Assembly (NCBI RefSeq): GCF_009870125.1
Contig: NC_046680.1
Span: 21,967,501-22,031,500 of the forward strand
DNA from: Drosophila pseudoobscura
Lineage: Eukaryota > Arthropoda > Insecta > Diptera > Drosophilidae
Direction: 5' to 3'
Length of the DNA stretch: 64,000 nucleotides
Shown: positions 1-10,444 of the stretch, one piece after another
How the letters are laid out: each line of letters starts with the position of its first letter
How positions within the stretch are numbered: position 1 is the stretch's first letter
The notes under the pieces: generated by a model
The model's database searches: none
Told to the model about the DNA's origin: nothing
What the model saw: only the letters and a program-made list of their open reading frames with translations
Position numbers and translations under genes: made by a program

Positions 1-1387
1 GGAATGTTGTACCTACCGTTCAGAAACTATGTATTAAAAACATATTCGAATGGTATGAAAATATTCCACAAATTTAGTAGAGGGACGGGGGCAATTACCA
101 ATACCAGTTTCTGTTTCCTGTTGCCTGTTGCCTGTTGCCTAATGCCTTGTTATTGGTCACTTTCATAAATTCCTATATTTATTCATTTAGCGACTGACTG
201 CCTGCAGCACTGCCAATAACATTTTATGCATGACGCATAATAGAATTTCATCGCGATTGCCGCAAACAAAACATATTTCGAGGACGACAGGTGACAATGG
301 GAGGGCGCCTAGTCGCCCAGTCGCCCAGTCGCCTGGCCCGTAAACGTAAATGTAAATGGAAAAACTGTCGAATCAGTTGGAATAATTGCATTCGGCGTGA
401 TTCTATTTGCTGGTCGTTTTGTTTGCAGTCGTGTTTAATTTATTTATTTGCCAGTCGCATTTTGCAAACGCTTGCCGTGGGACCCGGGCAACAGAACAGC
501 CATTGGGTGGCACGTGTTTAATCCTGGTAAGTATGCGGCACACTTCCTGGATGACGCCCCTCGACCCGCGTCCCCCGTTTGTGTCCCTGGTTCTGTCTCT
601 CTTTCTCGTGCTGGTGTCCTACTCCCCAGGTCTGCCACACGGTTGTCATAAAATGTTAAATATAAATTTATGGCAGAGTGCGCGCTTGTGGCATACTAAG
701 CACCGCATCGTGGCATGGTCCACGAACTCCGGTCTCGGGGGCAGGTTCGTTCTGGGCTCTGGCTAAGCACATTAGGAAAATGAAGCTGTTTCTCGATTAC
801 GATTACATTTGCCACAGATTTGCTCTTTTGTTGCATTTTCCGAGCCGAGACTTTGTTGTCAACTTCTTCTGCCCCAGAAACTTGCTTGAATGTTTTGGCA
901 GTTTTGAGGGGCAGCAGATGGCTGGGTTGGGCATTTTGGTTAATGGCTAAACAGATTTCAAGTGGCAACAGGGACAGGATGGACAATGTGGCTTGTGCGG
1001 TGAATGTTAACCCAATTTATGGTAATTGTCTCAATAATTTGTGACATCATTAATCCGATTAACGTGGCAATGATATTAAATTGCGAATTTGAATAGATAA
1101 TACAATAATGATGCAGCGATGGCATGCCACAAGTATTCCCGCATTAGTGCACAATAAATTGAATTATGAATTCACATTGATTATTGTAGCTTTTTATTTC
1201 TCTCAATTATCGCAACAAATCGTGTGATTTCATGATCCCACTGTTCCGATATATTGCTGTCGACACATACGTAAAGTTGGCTGCGGCTGAAAGTCAATCT
1301 GTTTGTAGCCTTAAAATTTATAGAATTCCGTACTGCAAGGCATTTATTATTTAGTTTATTTATCACTACACTACTACAATATTTCCA
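1..1387. other. Upstream non-coding DNA
   Basis: No coding sequence is recognised. The stretch is AT-rich and holds short tandem TGCCTGT units near 118-140. The open frames here are short, overlap on both strands and lack splice logic. The last few hundred bases should hold the promoter and 5' leader of the proteasome gene, but no clear TATA box was seen. Confidence 0.5.
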
Positions 1388-2275
1388 ATGTCCGACCGCT
1401 ACGATCGTGCCGTGACCATATACTCGCCCGATGGCCATCTGCTGCAAGTGGAGTACGCCCAGGAGGCAGTGCGCCGAGGATCCACGGCGGTGAGTGCGGC
1501 AGCTTCGTGATTGTGGATTGTCTCTGATCTCTGGGCTATCTTCAGGTGGGACTTCGCACCAACGATTGCATTGTGGTGGGCGTGGAGAAGAGGTCCAGCA
1601 ATCCCTTGTTTGATGAGCGTTCCATGCGCAAGATTTCCATGCTCGACAATCATGTGGTGATGACCTTTGCCGGCCTCACTGCAGATGCCCGAGTACTGAT
1701 CAGCCGCGCCCAAGCGGAGGCCCAGAGCTATCGTTTGAATTTCGAGAGGCCCGTGACTGTGGAGTACATAACACGGTGAAAGCAGTTTCCTCGCTTACCC
1801 TTTTGCCAAAAACTTATTGGAGCCGCGGTGGCGGCCTTTTCCTTTCAGCTTCATAGCGCAGATGAAGCAGAATTACACGCAAAGTAATGGACGACGTCCC
1901 TTCGGGCTCTCCTGCCTGATGGGTGGCTTCGACGGGGATGGCAAGCCGCATTTGTACCAAACCGAACCATCGGGCATCTACTACGAGTGGACGGGCAGCA
2001 GCACGGGGCGGGCTGGCACCACGGCGCGCGAATACATGGAGAAGCATGCGGGCGATACGGTCGACTCCATGGACGAGCAGACGGCCGTCAAGCATGTGGT
2101 GCGCACCCTGATGAGTGGCACCGAGATGAGCGAACCCCAACTGGATGTGGCAGTGCTGCGGTTCAACCAGCCACTCCGCATGGTTGAGTGCCAGGCTCTG
2201 GACGATCATATGAGGGCTATCCGTGGTGAGATCGAGGCGGAGGTCAAGACCAGGCTGGTGCCTAACAAATTATAA
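1388..2275 (+). CDS. Prosalpha4T2: Proteasome subunit alpha type-7 (alpha4), testis-type paralogue
   Basis: This encodes a 252-aa 20S proteasome alpha-ring subunit. Exons are 1388-1489, 1546-1775 and 1849-2275, with introns of 56 and 73 bp, and the frame is kept across both junctions. The N-terminus carries the alpha-subunit signature ([20 protein letters not shown]), which forms the gate of the 20S core. [13 protein letters not shown] and YYEWTG follow as in the family, and length is normal at about 250 aa. Alpha subunits are structural and have no catalytic threonine. Drosophila has one ubiquitous alpha4 and two testis duplicates. The testis assignment, and T2 rather than T1, rests on memory of D. 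melanogaster 60D next to a Stellate-like CK2-beta gene, so the paralogue name is inferred while the family is certain. Confidence 0.9.
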
Positions 2276-3217
2276 ATCTGTACATTGTTTGTCTAAGTAC
2301 TGTAGTGTAATGCCAAAGGCTCTATATATCTATAGCAATTCCTCACCCTATTCTTCACTTTCTGGCAATTCAATTTCAACTCCTCAAGATGAGAGCAGGC
2401 TGGTAGGATGGGGGCGAAAAGTAATCAGCAGGAAAAATGTGTAAGCGGGCGAATCACTTAATTTGTCTCAAGGGCATTTTTTCTGCACTCTCCATCTTGG
2501 TTTTTTCTCGCTGCCTGTCTGTTGGATGGAATCGGATGGGGATGGGCAACGAGCCAACGGAGTAACCAAGTTAAAAACTTTTAAGCGAAAATGGGAATTG
2601 AATTTGCAGCAACTACGGAGAATGGAGATGGGAAAGATTCGCAAAAACACACATGCGTGTGGGGCAGCGCCAATCCATTTCATCGCACACGGTGCCACAC
2701 ACCTTTTGTTCCCCAGGCAGTCGTGGGCTTCAAAACTTTCTGATGCTAACCAATTTCTGGTTTCGAGTGCTTCAATCAACTGCGTATACTCGAGTGGGCA
2801 TTGCCGAAGGTGTAATCTTTGGGTATGAATCAGTATAGTTCGTTAAAGCGAAGAAGCGGCGGCAGCTCGTTCTTTTATTTAAAGATTGACACACGAGTGC
2901 ATAGGGTTGTCGCATCGGTCTGTGGATAGGCTCCACGAAACAGTAGCTGCCATGACTGCCAGTGGCTGTAATGTCTCCCGATTTGCCTTCATGGGTAACC
3001 TCACGAATGATAAGAAGGTGCATCAGGCTTCTGCTCCCCGAGATCCTCCAATTAATTCAGACACACGCACTCCTATAGCACATATCGTATATCGAAGCAT
3101 CGTTTCATTTCCTTCGTTTCATCCCATCCCTGTTTCATTTTCAATCAGCTGTGTTCTATCAAACGAAACTTGCCTAAAGTTTTACACTTACTGCGAACAT
3201 ATTTTCAAGAAACTAAA
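2276..3217. other. Intergenic, proteasome to CK2-beta-like gene
   Basis: No gene is seen. A long forward open frame enters the CK2-beta-like gene from 2886, but its upstream part resembles no protein and is replaced by a short spliced first exon at 3218. The region presumably holds the proteasome 3' UTR and the promoter of the next gene. Confidence 0.45.
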
Positions 3218-4021
3218 ATGTCTTGCACGTCGTAAGATCTTTGAATTCCGTTATTATAAAATACGTTTTGCACGTTTTTACGCTATTCACAGAGGAAGCA
3301 CCACCGTAAGCATCGCAACTCCGCCGATGGGCGACGACAGCTGGGTCGGATGGTTTTTAAGCCAGATTGGCAACGAGTTCCTGTGCCGCGTGCCCCTGGA
3401 ATTTATGAGGGATAAGTTCAATCTGTACGATCTGGAGTCGGAGGTCGTCAACTTTTCTAAATCTTTGGATACCATAATGGATCCGGAGTTTTGCGCCAAC
3501 AATTGGGTGGGCGATGGTGCCCACATTGAATCGGAGAGACTGTACGGCCTGATCCATGCCCGCTACATTATGACGGCCCCAGGCATCGATGCCATGCGGC
3601 GGAAGTACGAGTATGGCGACTTCGGGATCTGTCCCCGAGTCTACTGCGAGGGCCAGCACGTCCTACCCATTGGTCTCAGCGAAAAGTCGTACGAGTCCAC
3701 GGTGAAGATCTTTTGTCCATGCTGCCGGGATATCTACCAGCCAACGCGGAACAGCGCCGTGTTAGATGGCTGCATGTTTGGGCCCAACTTTCCCCACATG
3801 TTTCTTATGGAGTTGCCCACGCATCGCCCAACGCTATCCGAAGAAAAATATGTACCTCGGTGAGTGATTTGTCCCGATCTCTGCCTCTCACCCTCACCCT
3901 CACCCTCTCTCACGCTCTACTCTCTCTCCATTGCAGTCTCTATGGGTTTCAGCTGCACAAGAGCGCTTTGGAGCCAGTTCCAGATCCAGCTGCCAATAAG
4001 TGCGCCAACTCCTACGCCTAG
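3218..4021 (+). CDS. Ssl: Casein kinase II beta-like (Stellate/Ssl family)
   Basis: This encodes a 221-aa CK2 regulatory beta-subunit relative. Exons are 3218-3231, 3293-3859 and 3937-4021. The tiny first exon gives MSCTS and joins in frame to 3293; starting at the internal ATG 3326 is the alternative. The CK2-beta core is clear: SWVGWF near residue 22, LYGLIHARYI at 88-97, the zinc-binding cysteines C118/C123 and C146/C149 (CPRVYC and CPCC), and VPRLYGF near 192. The acidic regulatory loop of canonical CK2 beta, between the N-terminal helices and LYGLIHARY, is replaced by an unrelated stretch. CK2 beta dimerises through the zinc finger and modulates the catalytic alpha subunit. Stellate and Suppressor-of-Stellate-like proteins are testis paralogues. 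The exact name is inferred from divergence and neighbourhood. Confidence 0.85.
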
Positions 4022-4072
4022 TGCTTCTTCCGGTCTGGACTACCCACCATTTATCATCTGAATGTACTTAGC

Positions 4073-4078
4073 ATTAAA
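4073..4078 (+). terminator. Poly(A) signal variant ATTAAA
   Basis: ATTAAA lies 52 bp after the CK2-beta-like stop codon, a normal distance for a poly(A) signal. The long hairpin begins immediately after it. Confidence 0.35.
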
Positions 4079-4080
4079 CT

Positions 4081-4187
4081 AGTCTCAGTGCATGGATATC
4101 GCCAGCGCCAGCACCACACTCACACACTCACACTATGAAGACACACTGCAAAAGAGTTCGCTGGCGATATCACGCACTTGACTGATC
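4081..4187 (+). repeat. Long hairpin downstream of the CK2-beta-like gene
   Basis: The arm at 4095-4107 (GATATCGCCAGCG) is the exact reverse complement of 4159-4171. Pairing continues imperfectly outward through AGTGC at 4087-4091 and GCACT at about 4173-4178. The loop is about 50 bp of CA-rich sequence. It may be a folded 3' UTR element, a hairpin-RNA precursor or a small inverted repeat. No coding use is seen. Confidence 0.55.
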
Positions 4188-4380
4188 TCAATAGCTCCTT
4201 CGTTCTTACTATTGTAGAGGTATTGTAGAGGTACTCCTAACTTAATCGCAACTTTAGCGCTTCATGCTGTATATAGAGCTGCCTTTCAACTTGTTGCAAG
4301 ACTGCGAGTATGCTGCCCCTAGAAGCTGTTAGATTGCGCAATCAAAATCCACTTGCGAGCGCCGACCTGCTAAGCCCATA

Positions 4381-4591
4381 ATGGACATTACCCGGCGGGG
4401 CAAGGATGCCCGATGCTTGCCGGCAGAGCTCCAGTAAGTCATTCTCTTATTATTATTTACTGCCGCTCTGCCGCTCTGCCGCTTTCAGATGCCCCACTCG
4501 AAGCGGTTTCCTTCGTCGTGTGTCGAGACGGGGGGGCCACGCGTGGTTCTCTCTCTTTCTCTGTGGAGGCACTCACACTTTTCACACTTAA
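4381..4591 (+). CDS. Doubtful two-exon mini-gene, 51 aa
   Basis: An ATG at 4381 opens MDITRRGKDARCLPAEL and ends at a strong donor (CCA|GTAAGT, 4433/4434). A 55-bp intron with a pyrimidine tract and CTTTCAG acceptor leads to 4489-4591 in frame, ending at TAA. The product is a small basic 51-aa peptide with no recognised family and no clear signal peptide. The good splice pair is the main support. The second exon is low complexity and could equally be non-coding, for example a 5' UTR exon of the secreted-protein gene that follows at 4742. Confidence 0.22.
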
Positions 4592-4741
4592 TTTCATTAA
4601 GTAATTTTTCATACTGGTACTTTTATTGAGTCTAGCAACTGGCGGAGCGTGTAATGAGCAAGCGATGGAGATTTTGCAAAGAAAGAGACCATTTCGCTTT
4701 ACATTACAATTGACAGCGTGCTTTTCATTGCTCAATTCACA

Positions 4742-5318
4742 ATGTGTTTTCCACTTTTCCTTGTCTGTTGTTTTCTCTTCTTGCTGCCACCTGTGGATGC
4801 TGCTCCCTTTGTGCCATACCTCTTCTGTAAGCTTTTTGCTAATCAAAAAAACACGATTGGAAAACAATGCGAATTCACTCCGGCTAGATGATGCATTGTC
4901 CTGCCAGCAAAAGCCTAAGTAATTGAACATCCCGAGAGTCGGAGCATATTCTTTTATTTATGCTAACTCAATTTCATTCGGTACCTAGATTTTTGACCAC
5001 CGTGTACGTTCATTCGATTAAAAATAGTTTATTTGTACAGCGAAAATGCGGTCCGGTCCAAAATGCATTTCCCTAGAATTTCGAAACATTCGATTGCATC
5101 GCTGCCAACTCAACAACTCCACAATTGCACCTGTGTATATTTTTTTCCAGGATGTTGTTTTTCTGTGCCATTCGGAGAACTTTCAGCGGAAATATTATTG
5201 TTTGCGGGAGGGCACAACCCTCGTCGTTGGGCAAACAATAAACGAAATTGGACAATATGTACTATACCTCTGCAATCTCCATTGTTTTAGGGGTACAACG
5301 ATAGTACAAACAAGCTGA
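4742..5318 (+). CDS. Predicted small secreted cysteine-rich protein
   Basis: Exon 1 (4742-4826) encodes a textbook signal peptide (MCFPLFLVCCFLFLLPPVDA) and ends with the donor TTCT|GTAAGC. Exon 2 (5041-5318) follows the acceptor TTTGTACAG and restores the frame, giving 120 aa. The mature part has Cys at KC, RC, LC, YC and LCNLHC positions, plus one N-glycosylation site (NNST). No family is recognised. A different reading is possible at the 3' end: TTTTAG at about 5290 could act as an acceptor, followed by an open 40-codon stretch from GGG TAC AAC at about 5291, but the implied intron would be only about 32 bp with the best donor. Small secreted Cys-rich proteins are common among fly reproductive-tract genes, but nothing here proves that role. 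Confidence 0.42.
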
Positions 5319-6681
5319 TGCAGTTCCTTGTGCAGTGGAGTCAAGCCTCTATTCTGTCAGAGGATATGGTTTTAATTATCTTAAAAACATTGATGTTTTT
5401 GCGTCGTTGCTAACACTGTCATACCTGCACTATATACACCATGTCGCAAACGAGCTTTCTGGATTAGATCCCAGGGTCTTCGGGCTATGGTGGTGGCCGG
5501 ACACAAAAGTCGCCCAGGCCAAAGGCCACAGCTTCAGACGATCGCCGATTTCCAAGCCGAGCTGCATTCTTATCAACTCTTCAGTTGCCCCCGGGTCCGT
5601 CCCCAGCTGCAAATCGTTGAAATCTTGTGTCTAGTGCTGGTGCATGCCTATTTAAAAATGCACAAACCGTGGCCGCTGGATACACGAATAATCGTATATT
5701 CAAGCCTCAAATATGTGTCATAGCATTGGATGCTTTCCACAATTTCTGAACTGAAGGGATATTTGACAACATCTCAATGGTTGCTGACCCCTGCCCAAGC
5801 ACTCCCATAATGAACCTTTAATATACTAAATTGGTTAACTTTGCCAGCCGGCAAACTTTTCACAACTTCAGAGCGGATGCGAAAAAATCCCAGTTGTGTC
5901 AATTTCGAGTTGAGCGCTCGACTGAGCCCCAAAGACTACAAAGCTCCTAAACGCTGGCTGATTAAGCCGCCGGGAGTTGGTCGCTGCTTTGCGCCGCTTG
6001 GTGCCTGTAACCGACACAGAAGAAAGGAGCACCGCCGTAATTATCCTGATGAGATTGCCCGGAAATTAGCGTAGAAGGTGACCCGGTGGTGACCCGGCCT
6101 GAGTACCGAGTCTCTCACAGAGTGAGCCGAAAGCCTGGTTAGCAGACTTCAAATTAAGTTATGGCCGGCTCCGCGGAACACCGGACATGTCTGCCTGCTA
6201 ATAAGCTAAATGAAACAAAAAGGGGATGTCACTCTCAGCGGCAGTCACAAATTGATGAAGATGGAAGCGGACGGAGATGGCGACGGAGGAGACGAAACCT
6301 AATAACTTTGGCCACGCATTAATTGGAATTTATGGAGCATTTTGCACGGCCAAGCCACTCTAAGGGGACATTGCCCGCTGGACAGGCCACTGCCCCACTG
6401 GCTTCTTCACTGCTAAACAAAGCGCGTAATGTCCGCCAAGTGCCATTGGAGGGTACGGTTTCTTCACGCCTTCAATCACAGCGGAGCGGCCTCCACTCCC
6501 ACTCAGTCGAACAAGTGGAGAAAGCGTACCGAACTCTTGCGCCAAGTTTAAGTGCTTTTAAAAAACCATTAATGTCATTTCCTTTGCCCCTTACTGTCCT
6601 ATCTGCCGGTCCTGTCTGTGTCTGTGTGTGTGCGGTGATGGCAGCGGCGATCCGGATGGGCTGAGGGGTCGGTTGCACCCT
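5319..6681. other. Intergenic with possible decayed coding sequence
   Basis: No gene can be assembled with confidence. A forward open frame at about 5400-5723 reads protein-like but has no start or splice site that fits. Another at about 5878-6074 would give a basic 66-aa peptide from the ATG in GCGGATGCG, rich in Arg and Lys. These may be remnants or exons of an unrecognised testis gene. From about 6100 on the sequence looks non-coding. Confidence 0.25.
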
Positions 6682-6687
6682 TTTATT
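6682..6687 (-). terminator. Poly(A) signal for the CFAP210-like gene
   Basis: AATAAA on the minus strand lies 129 bp beyond the stop codon at 6816, consistent with a short 3' UTR. Confidence 0.45.
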
Positions 6688-6815
6688 CACTCTTTTACTG
6701 GCCTCGCAGATGGAAAAACATCAAAATACAAAACAAGAATACACTAGAAACGTGAATTTTGGAAGTGTCAAATGGGATTCGGGATTCGATTGATTGATAT
6801 TTGTGTGGGTTGGCG

Positions 6816-9124
6816 CTAACGAGACTTTTTGTTACCAGATCCTTTCTGGTTAGGTGGGGGTGGTGGCTGGGGCAACGGTCCCGCGCCCCAGGTTCCCGTG
6901 GGATTTGGGATAGCTGCTGGACGATTTTGTCCAGTGAGAGCCTGAGCCCCGGTCTTAGGCATTCCAAGAGTGGCTCCACGTGCTTCTGTACCCAGAATGG
7001 ATCCACGGTGGCTCGGACCTTGAGCGGATCCACGACGAGTTTTTACAGACACTGGTGGACGAGATTGCGGCAAAGATTCCCTCCGGTTTCCTGCTCCTGG
7101 GACTTTGGGGGGAGCAGCCGGAGCAGCGCCTCCAGGGAGCTCTGGACGCGATGGCTTCGCAACAACAGCCGACTCGACTTTGGGTGCACTGGGAGGAGCG
7201 TTGGTCATCTTGGCCACAGAAGGAACAGCTGTGGCATCCAGCCGGAGTTCTGGCATGGGTGGAGGTGCGACAAGGTTCGGCAGGCTTGGGTCCTTCGAGT
7301 AGCGACGAATGCCCTGCATGCGACTGGGACAGGCGCCCAGCGGTGGCGACTCCTCGTAGCAGACATGGGGGCCGTAGTCAAAGGAATCCGTGCTATCCAC
7401 GGCGGGCATGCCGCGACGATGGAAACAGTTGATGGGACAGGAGGGCACACACGGCTTGTAGGGCTTCTCCACAGAGGCCATCTTCTTGATCTTGACGGCG
7501 TTGCAGTAGATCTGGTTGCGAGCATCCCGCTGGTTCTCGCGGCACATCTCCGCCTGGTCGTACTTGCGATAGGCGAGATCCGCCTGGGCGTGATACCCCG
7601 GCCAGCAGTAGTCCCGCAGCTTGCTGCGCTTCACGATACCTCTGTCCGGCTGCACATCTAAATTGTTTGACCGCGCATAGCGCTCGACTGCGGTGGCAAT
7701 GGGGTAGAGGGGGCGGCCAAGCTTGCGGGACTGCTCCATGACCTCGACGGCCTGCGCGTAAAACTTCTTGTCCTCCAGGAGGTAGGGATCGTCGTCGCAG
7801 GCAGAAATGCGCATCAGCTCCTGCTGGCGCTGCTCCAAGAACTCCTCCCTCTGGCGGTGGAGGGTGTCACGCACCTCGGCCGTTACTCTGTCGCGGTTCC
7901 GTTTCTCGGATATCTCAAAGTGGCGGTTGGCCTCGGCGTTCTTCAGCCGGCGGGCCACCTCGAAACGTTGCAGCTCCCGCTCTCGCTTGAGCTTCTCTTC
8001 AGCCTCCTGCTTCTCCACCAGTTGGTAGGCCTTGCGCTGCTTGGCCAGCACCTCCAGCTCGCACTGGCGACGCGCCTCGTCCACCTGCGTCTCGAATTCG
8101 TAGCGATCCTCCAGGGTGGCCTGGCGCTCCTCCAGCTTCTTCTTGCCGGCCTGCTGCAGTCGGCAGACGCGCACCGCACGCTCCTCGCGTTCGCGCTGCT
8201 TTTTCGCACGGGTCTCTTTTATGTGGGCGTTGTAGCGGCCATCCAGTTGCCGAGTGGCTACCTGGTAGACGCAGTTCCGTCGGTCATCGATTACGTCGCA
8301 AATGCGCTCATCTGGGGGGGTGGGGGGATTTAGGTTTAACTTCCACTCTTCTCCAAGAGTTCGGTGTGGGACTCACGCTCTTCTATCTCAGCCTTCTCCC
8401 TCAGGGAATCGCGGTAGGCCTTGCGATTGAACTCAATGCTGCGTGCCTTCCTCTCCTTGAAGGCCTTCTCCTCCTTGTCCTGCAGGCACTTGTACTGCGC
8501 CCGCTCCACCACCTCGTCAAAGAGGCGCTGCTCCTTTTCGGCCGCCATGAGTTTTCGCTTCGCTTCCACGTCCTGCATGATGGCGAGACGAACGGCTTGT
8601 CGCTTCTCCTCCTCCTTGGCCGCAAGCTCCTCCTCGGTGATGTTAGTAAAGGGTATGAGCACCTCCGGACACATGATCTCATCCTGCTCCTGCTGGCGAC
8701 GGGCGTCCTCGGCGATTTCCCTGTTAAGCGCCTCATTGAAGCCCCGCTGATGGAGCATCTCGCTCTCGAGCAGTGCCTGATGCAGAGCCCGATGTCCCGG
8801 CTTCAATTGGTCGAGAATATTGTTGGCCCGCAGGATCCGCTCCTTGCGCAAACGCTCTTCGATTTGCTTGCTCTCCTGCGGCTCGGCCGCGACGACTGGC
8901 GTCACAGCCACGTTGGACTTCTCCTCCGCCTTGTGGGTGACCATTCCCTTAAAGTAGCTGCACAGCAGATCGTTGCCCTCCTTGAGGTACTGTCGGTACC
9001 GCCGTTCCTCCTCGACATCCGCCAGCTGGGCGTGCTTCTGCTTCTGCTGGGCCCGCGACTGGATAGCCTCATAGCGCTTGGCCGACACCACGACGGGATG
9101 TACCTGGAACCGTGGCCTGTGCAT
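6816..9124 (-). CDS. TPH-domain coiled-coil protein, CFAP210 (CCDC173)-like
   Basis: This encodes a 747-aa protein. Exons are 9124-8377 and 8311-6816, with a 65-bp GT-AG intron whose acceptor follows a C-rich tract. The start ATG at 9124 is the first Met after an in-frame stop. An upstream exon spliced at CACAG just before it cannot be excluded. Residues 1 to about 560 are almost wholly charged alpha-helix rich in Glu, Arg, Lys and Gln, typical of the trichohyalin-plectin-homology fold. The block EERLRKERILRANNILDQL...LHQALLESEMLHQR resembles the core of CFAP210, a microtubule inner protein of ciliary doublets. The last ~200 residues are a basic Pro/Ala/Gly-rich tail that I do not know from vertebrate CFAP210. 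Spermatocyte or sperm-tail function is inferred from the family. CFAP45 or another TPH protein is the main alternative. Confidence 0.75.
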
Positions 9125-9578
9125 GTTCTCTGTGCGGAACACGGGCGATTAGCGGATCAATTTCGAGATATATAAGATGTCAGTTCAGTGTGTAATTTTA
9201 TTTCACAGAAGCGAATGGAAATTGACTTCTAACAAAGGGGTTTATTTTGAAATGACATTAAATCAAACGAATGATATGCTGTGGAATGGTCAATGGCTAA
9301 TGGCTTAGAGTTGCTTTCCATCAGTCGAACTTGCAAAAGGGGCTCCCCCTTGATGGTAGTTTCAATCATTATACCCATTATATCATTATAGAGTGTGTAG
9401 GGATATTAGTTAAGGGTGAAAGTGTACGGATTCCACAATTTTTAGGATACGACCAGCCTGTTGAATCTAGATTAGAACTGGTCGTTTATTGTGCAAGAAT
9501 TAACATTAGAACATAACAAGCGGTCGTGGTTAACCTCTCTTTCTTTCTACATTTTGTCAATCTCATTGTATAATCAAA
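9125..9578. other. Intergenic, CFAP210-like gene to DUF1091 array
   Basis: The sequence is AT-rich with short open frames only. It should contain the promoter of the CFAP210-like gene (minus strand) and ends where the inverted flanking repeat of the DUF1091 array begins. No gene is seen. Confidence 0.4.
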
Positions 9579-9660
9579 AGCTCACATATACACTGACTGA
9601 CTGAGTACCGGGTATAAAAGTAGAGCCACGGCCCTTGCCACGGCTCAAAAGGCTACCGCT
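9579..9660 (+). repeat. Left inverted flanking repeat of the DUF1091 array
   Basis: The stretch AGCTCACATA ... ACTGAGTACCGGGTA.TAAA ... GAGCC matches, in reverse complement, the sequence at about 15205-15280 on the far side of the array. It also contains GGGTATAAAAG, a TATA-like motif about 195 bp upstream of the first DUF1091 ATG, and a short GAGCC/GGCTC stem. The CGGGTATA core is shared with the palindromes inside each array unit, suggesting one interspersed-repeat family. Confidence 0.6.
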
Positions 9661-9808
9661 CGTTAGAGTTTTATGGTAATGACTTTTACTTTATAAACCT
9701 ATAGGTAATGTTCATTTTTTAATCTATTTTACATTTCTATGGCACCATTGGTAAAAACAATCCCGATTAATTCAAAACAGACCACATTTCTATCTGCTGC
9801 CGAACAGA

Positions 9809-10444
9809 ATGAACTCTAAGTTGCTCGGGTGTGGGTTTTTACTGTTTTCTGCCTTCCTGGTTTGTAGTGTAAGATTTTATAACTCATCGAAAATAATCTT
9901 CAAACTAATAAGCAACGTGTTTCAGGAGGCACCCTTCGTTAAAATGACAAATGCCAAGTGTCCGTCGTACAACAAATCGTGGGTGGAGGTCCACTATTGT
10001 CGCCTGAAGGCCTACTCCCGGAACAAGACCAGCTTGAATATAAATGCCACCTTCCTACAGCCCGCAAACAATATCTTTCTCCGACTTAAATTGATGAAGA
10101 GGGCCAATGGCTATAAGCCATTTCTTTGGGACTTCACCTTTGACGCCTGCGAATTCATGAGGAAACGGAATCAGCCGGTGGCCAAGATTGTCTGGAATCT
10201 AATCAAGGATGTTTCCACAGTGAATCACACCTGTCCTTATGTTGTATGTGTTGAGTGTTTGTTCATAATCTTCAGTCTCTGATGCATTAATCTATAGGGC
10301 TTGCAGGCTGTTAGCGATTTCCACCGTGTTGAAATACCCCTCCCAATGCCAACTGGGGAATATCTTCTTTTGATGACTTGGATATTCGATGGTAAGCCGC
10401 AGTTTTCAACAGATGTCTATTTCACATTTGTGGAGGATTATTAG
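9809..10444 (+). CDS. DUF1091 family secreted protein, array copy 1
   Basis: Exons 9809-9868, 9926-10243 and 10298-10444 encode 174 aa, with introns of 57 and 54 bp. Exon 1 is a signal peptide (MNSKLLGCGFLLFSAFLVCS). The mature protein has the DUF1091 layout: AKCPSYNKSWVEVHYCRLKAY, a hydrophobic beta-rich middle, DACEF, NHTCPY and a tail PTGEYLLLMTW...VYFTFVEDY. Conserved cysteines are present, with N-glycosylation sites at NKS, NKT, NAT and NHT. DUF1091 proteins are a large Drosophila expansion of about 170-190 aa, poorly characterised and possibly related to ML/MD-2-like lipid-binding folds. The signal-peptide exon of this copy differs from those of copies 2 and 3, while exon 2 is nearly identical. 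AATAAA occurs at 10666. Confidence 0.85.

Noticed and set aside
2886-3863. 325-codon open frame read as one CK2-beta-like protein from 2886
   Set aside because: The first ~130 codons resemble nothing, and a spliced 14-bp first exon at 3218 gives a start matching the Stellate family. The frame upstream of 3293 is chance.
6801-7661. 286-codon plus-strand frame opposite the CFAP210-like tail
   Set aside because: Antisense shadow of Pro/Gly-rich coding sequence.
8366-9175. 269-codon plus-strand Leu-rich frame opposite the CFAP210-like gene
   Set aside because: Reverse complement of a Glu/Lys/Arg-rich coiled coil naturally reads as Leu/Ser; no other support.
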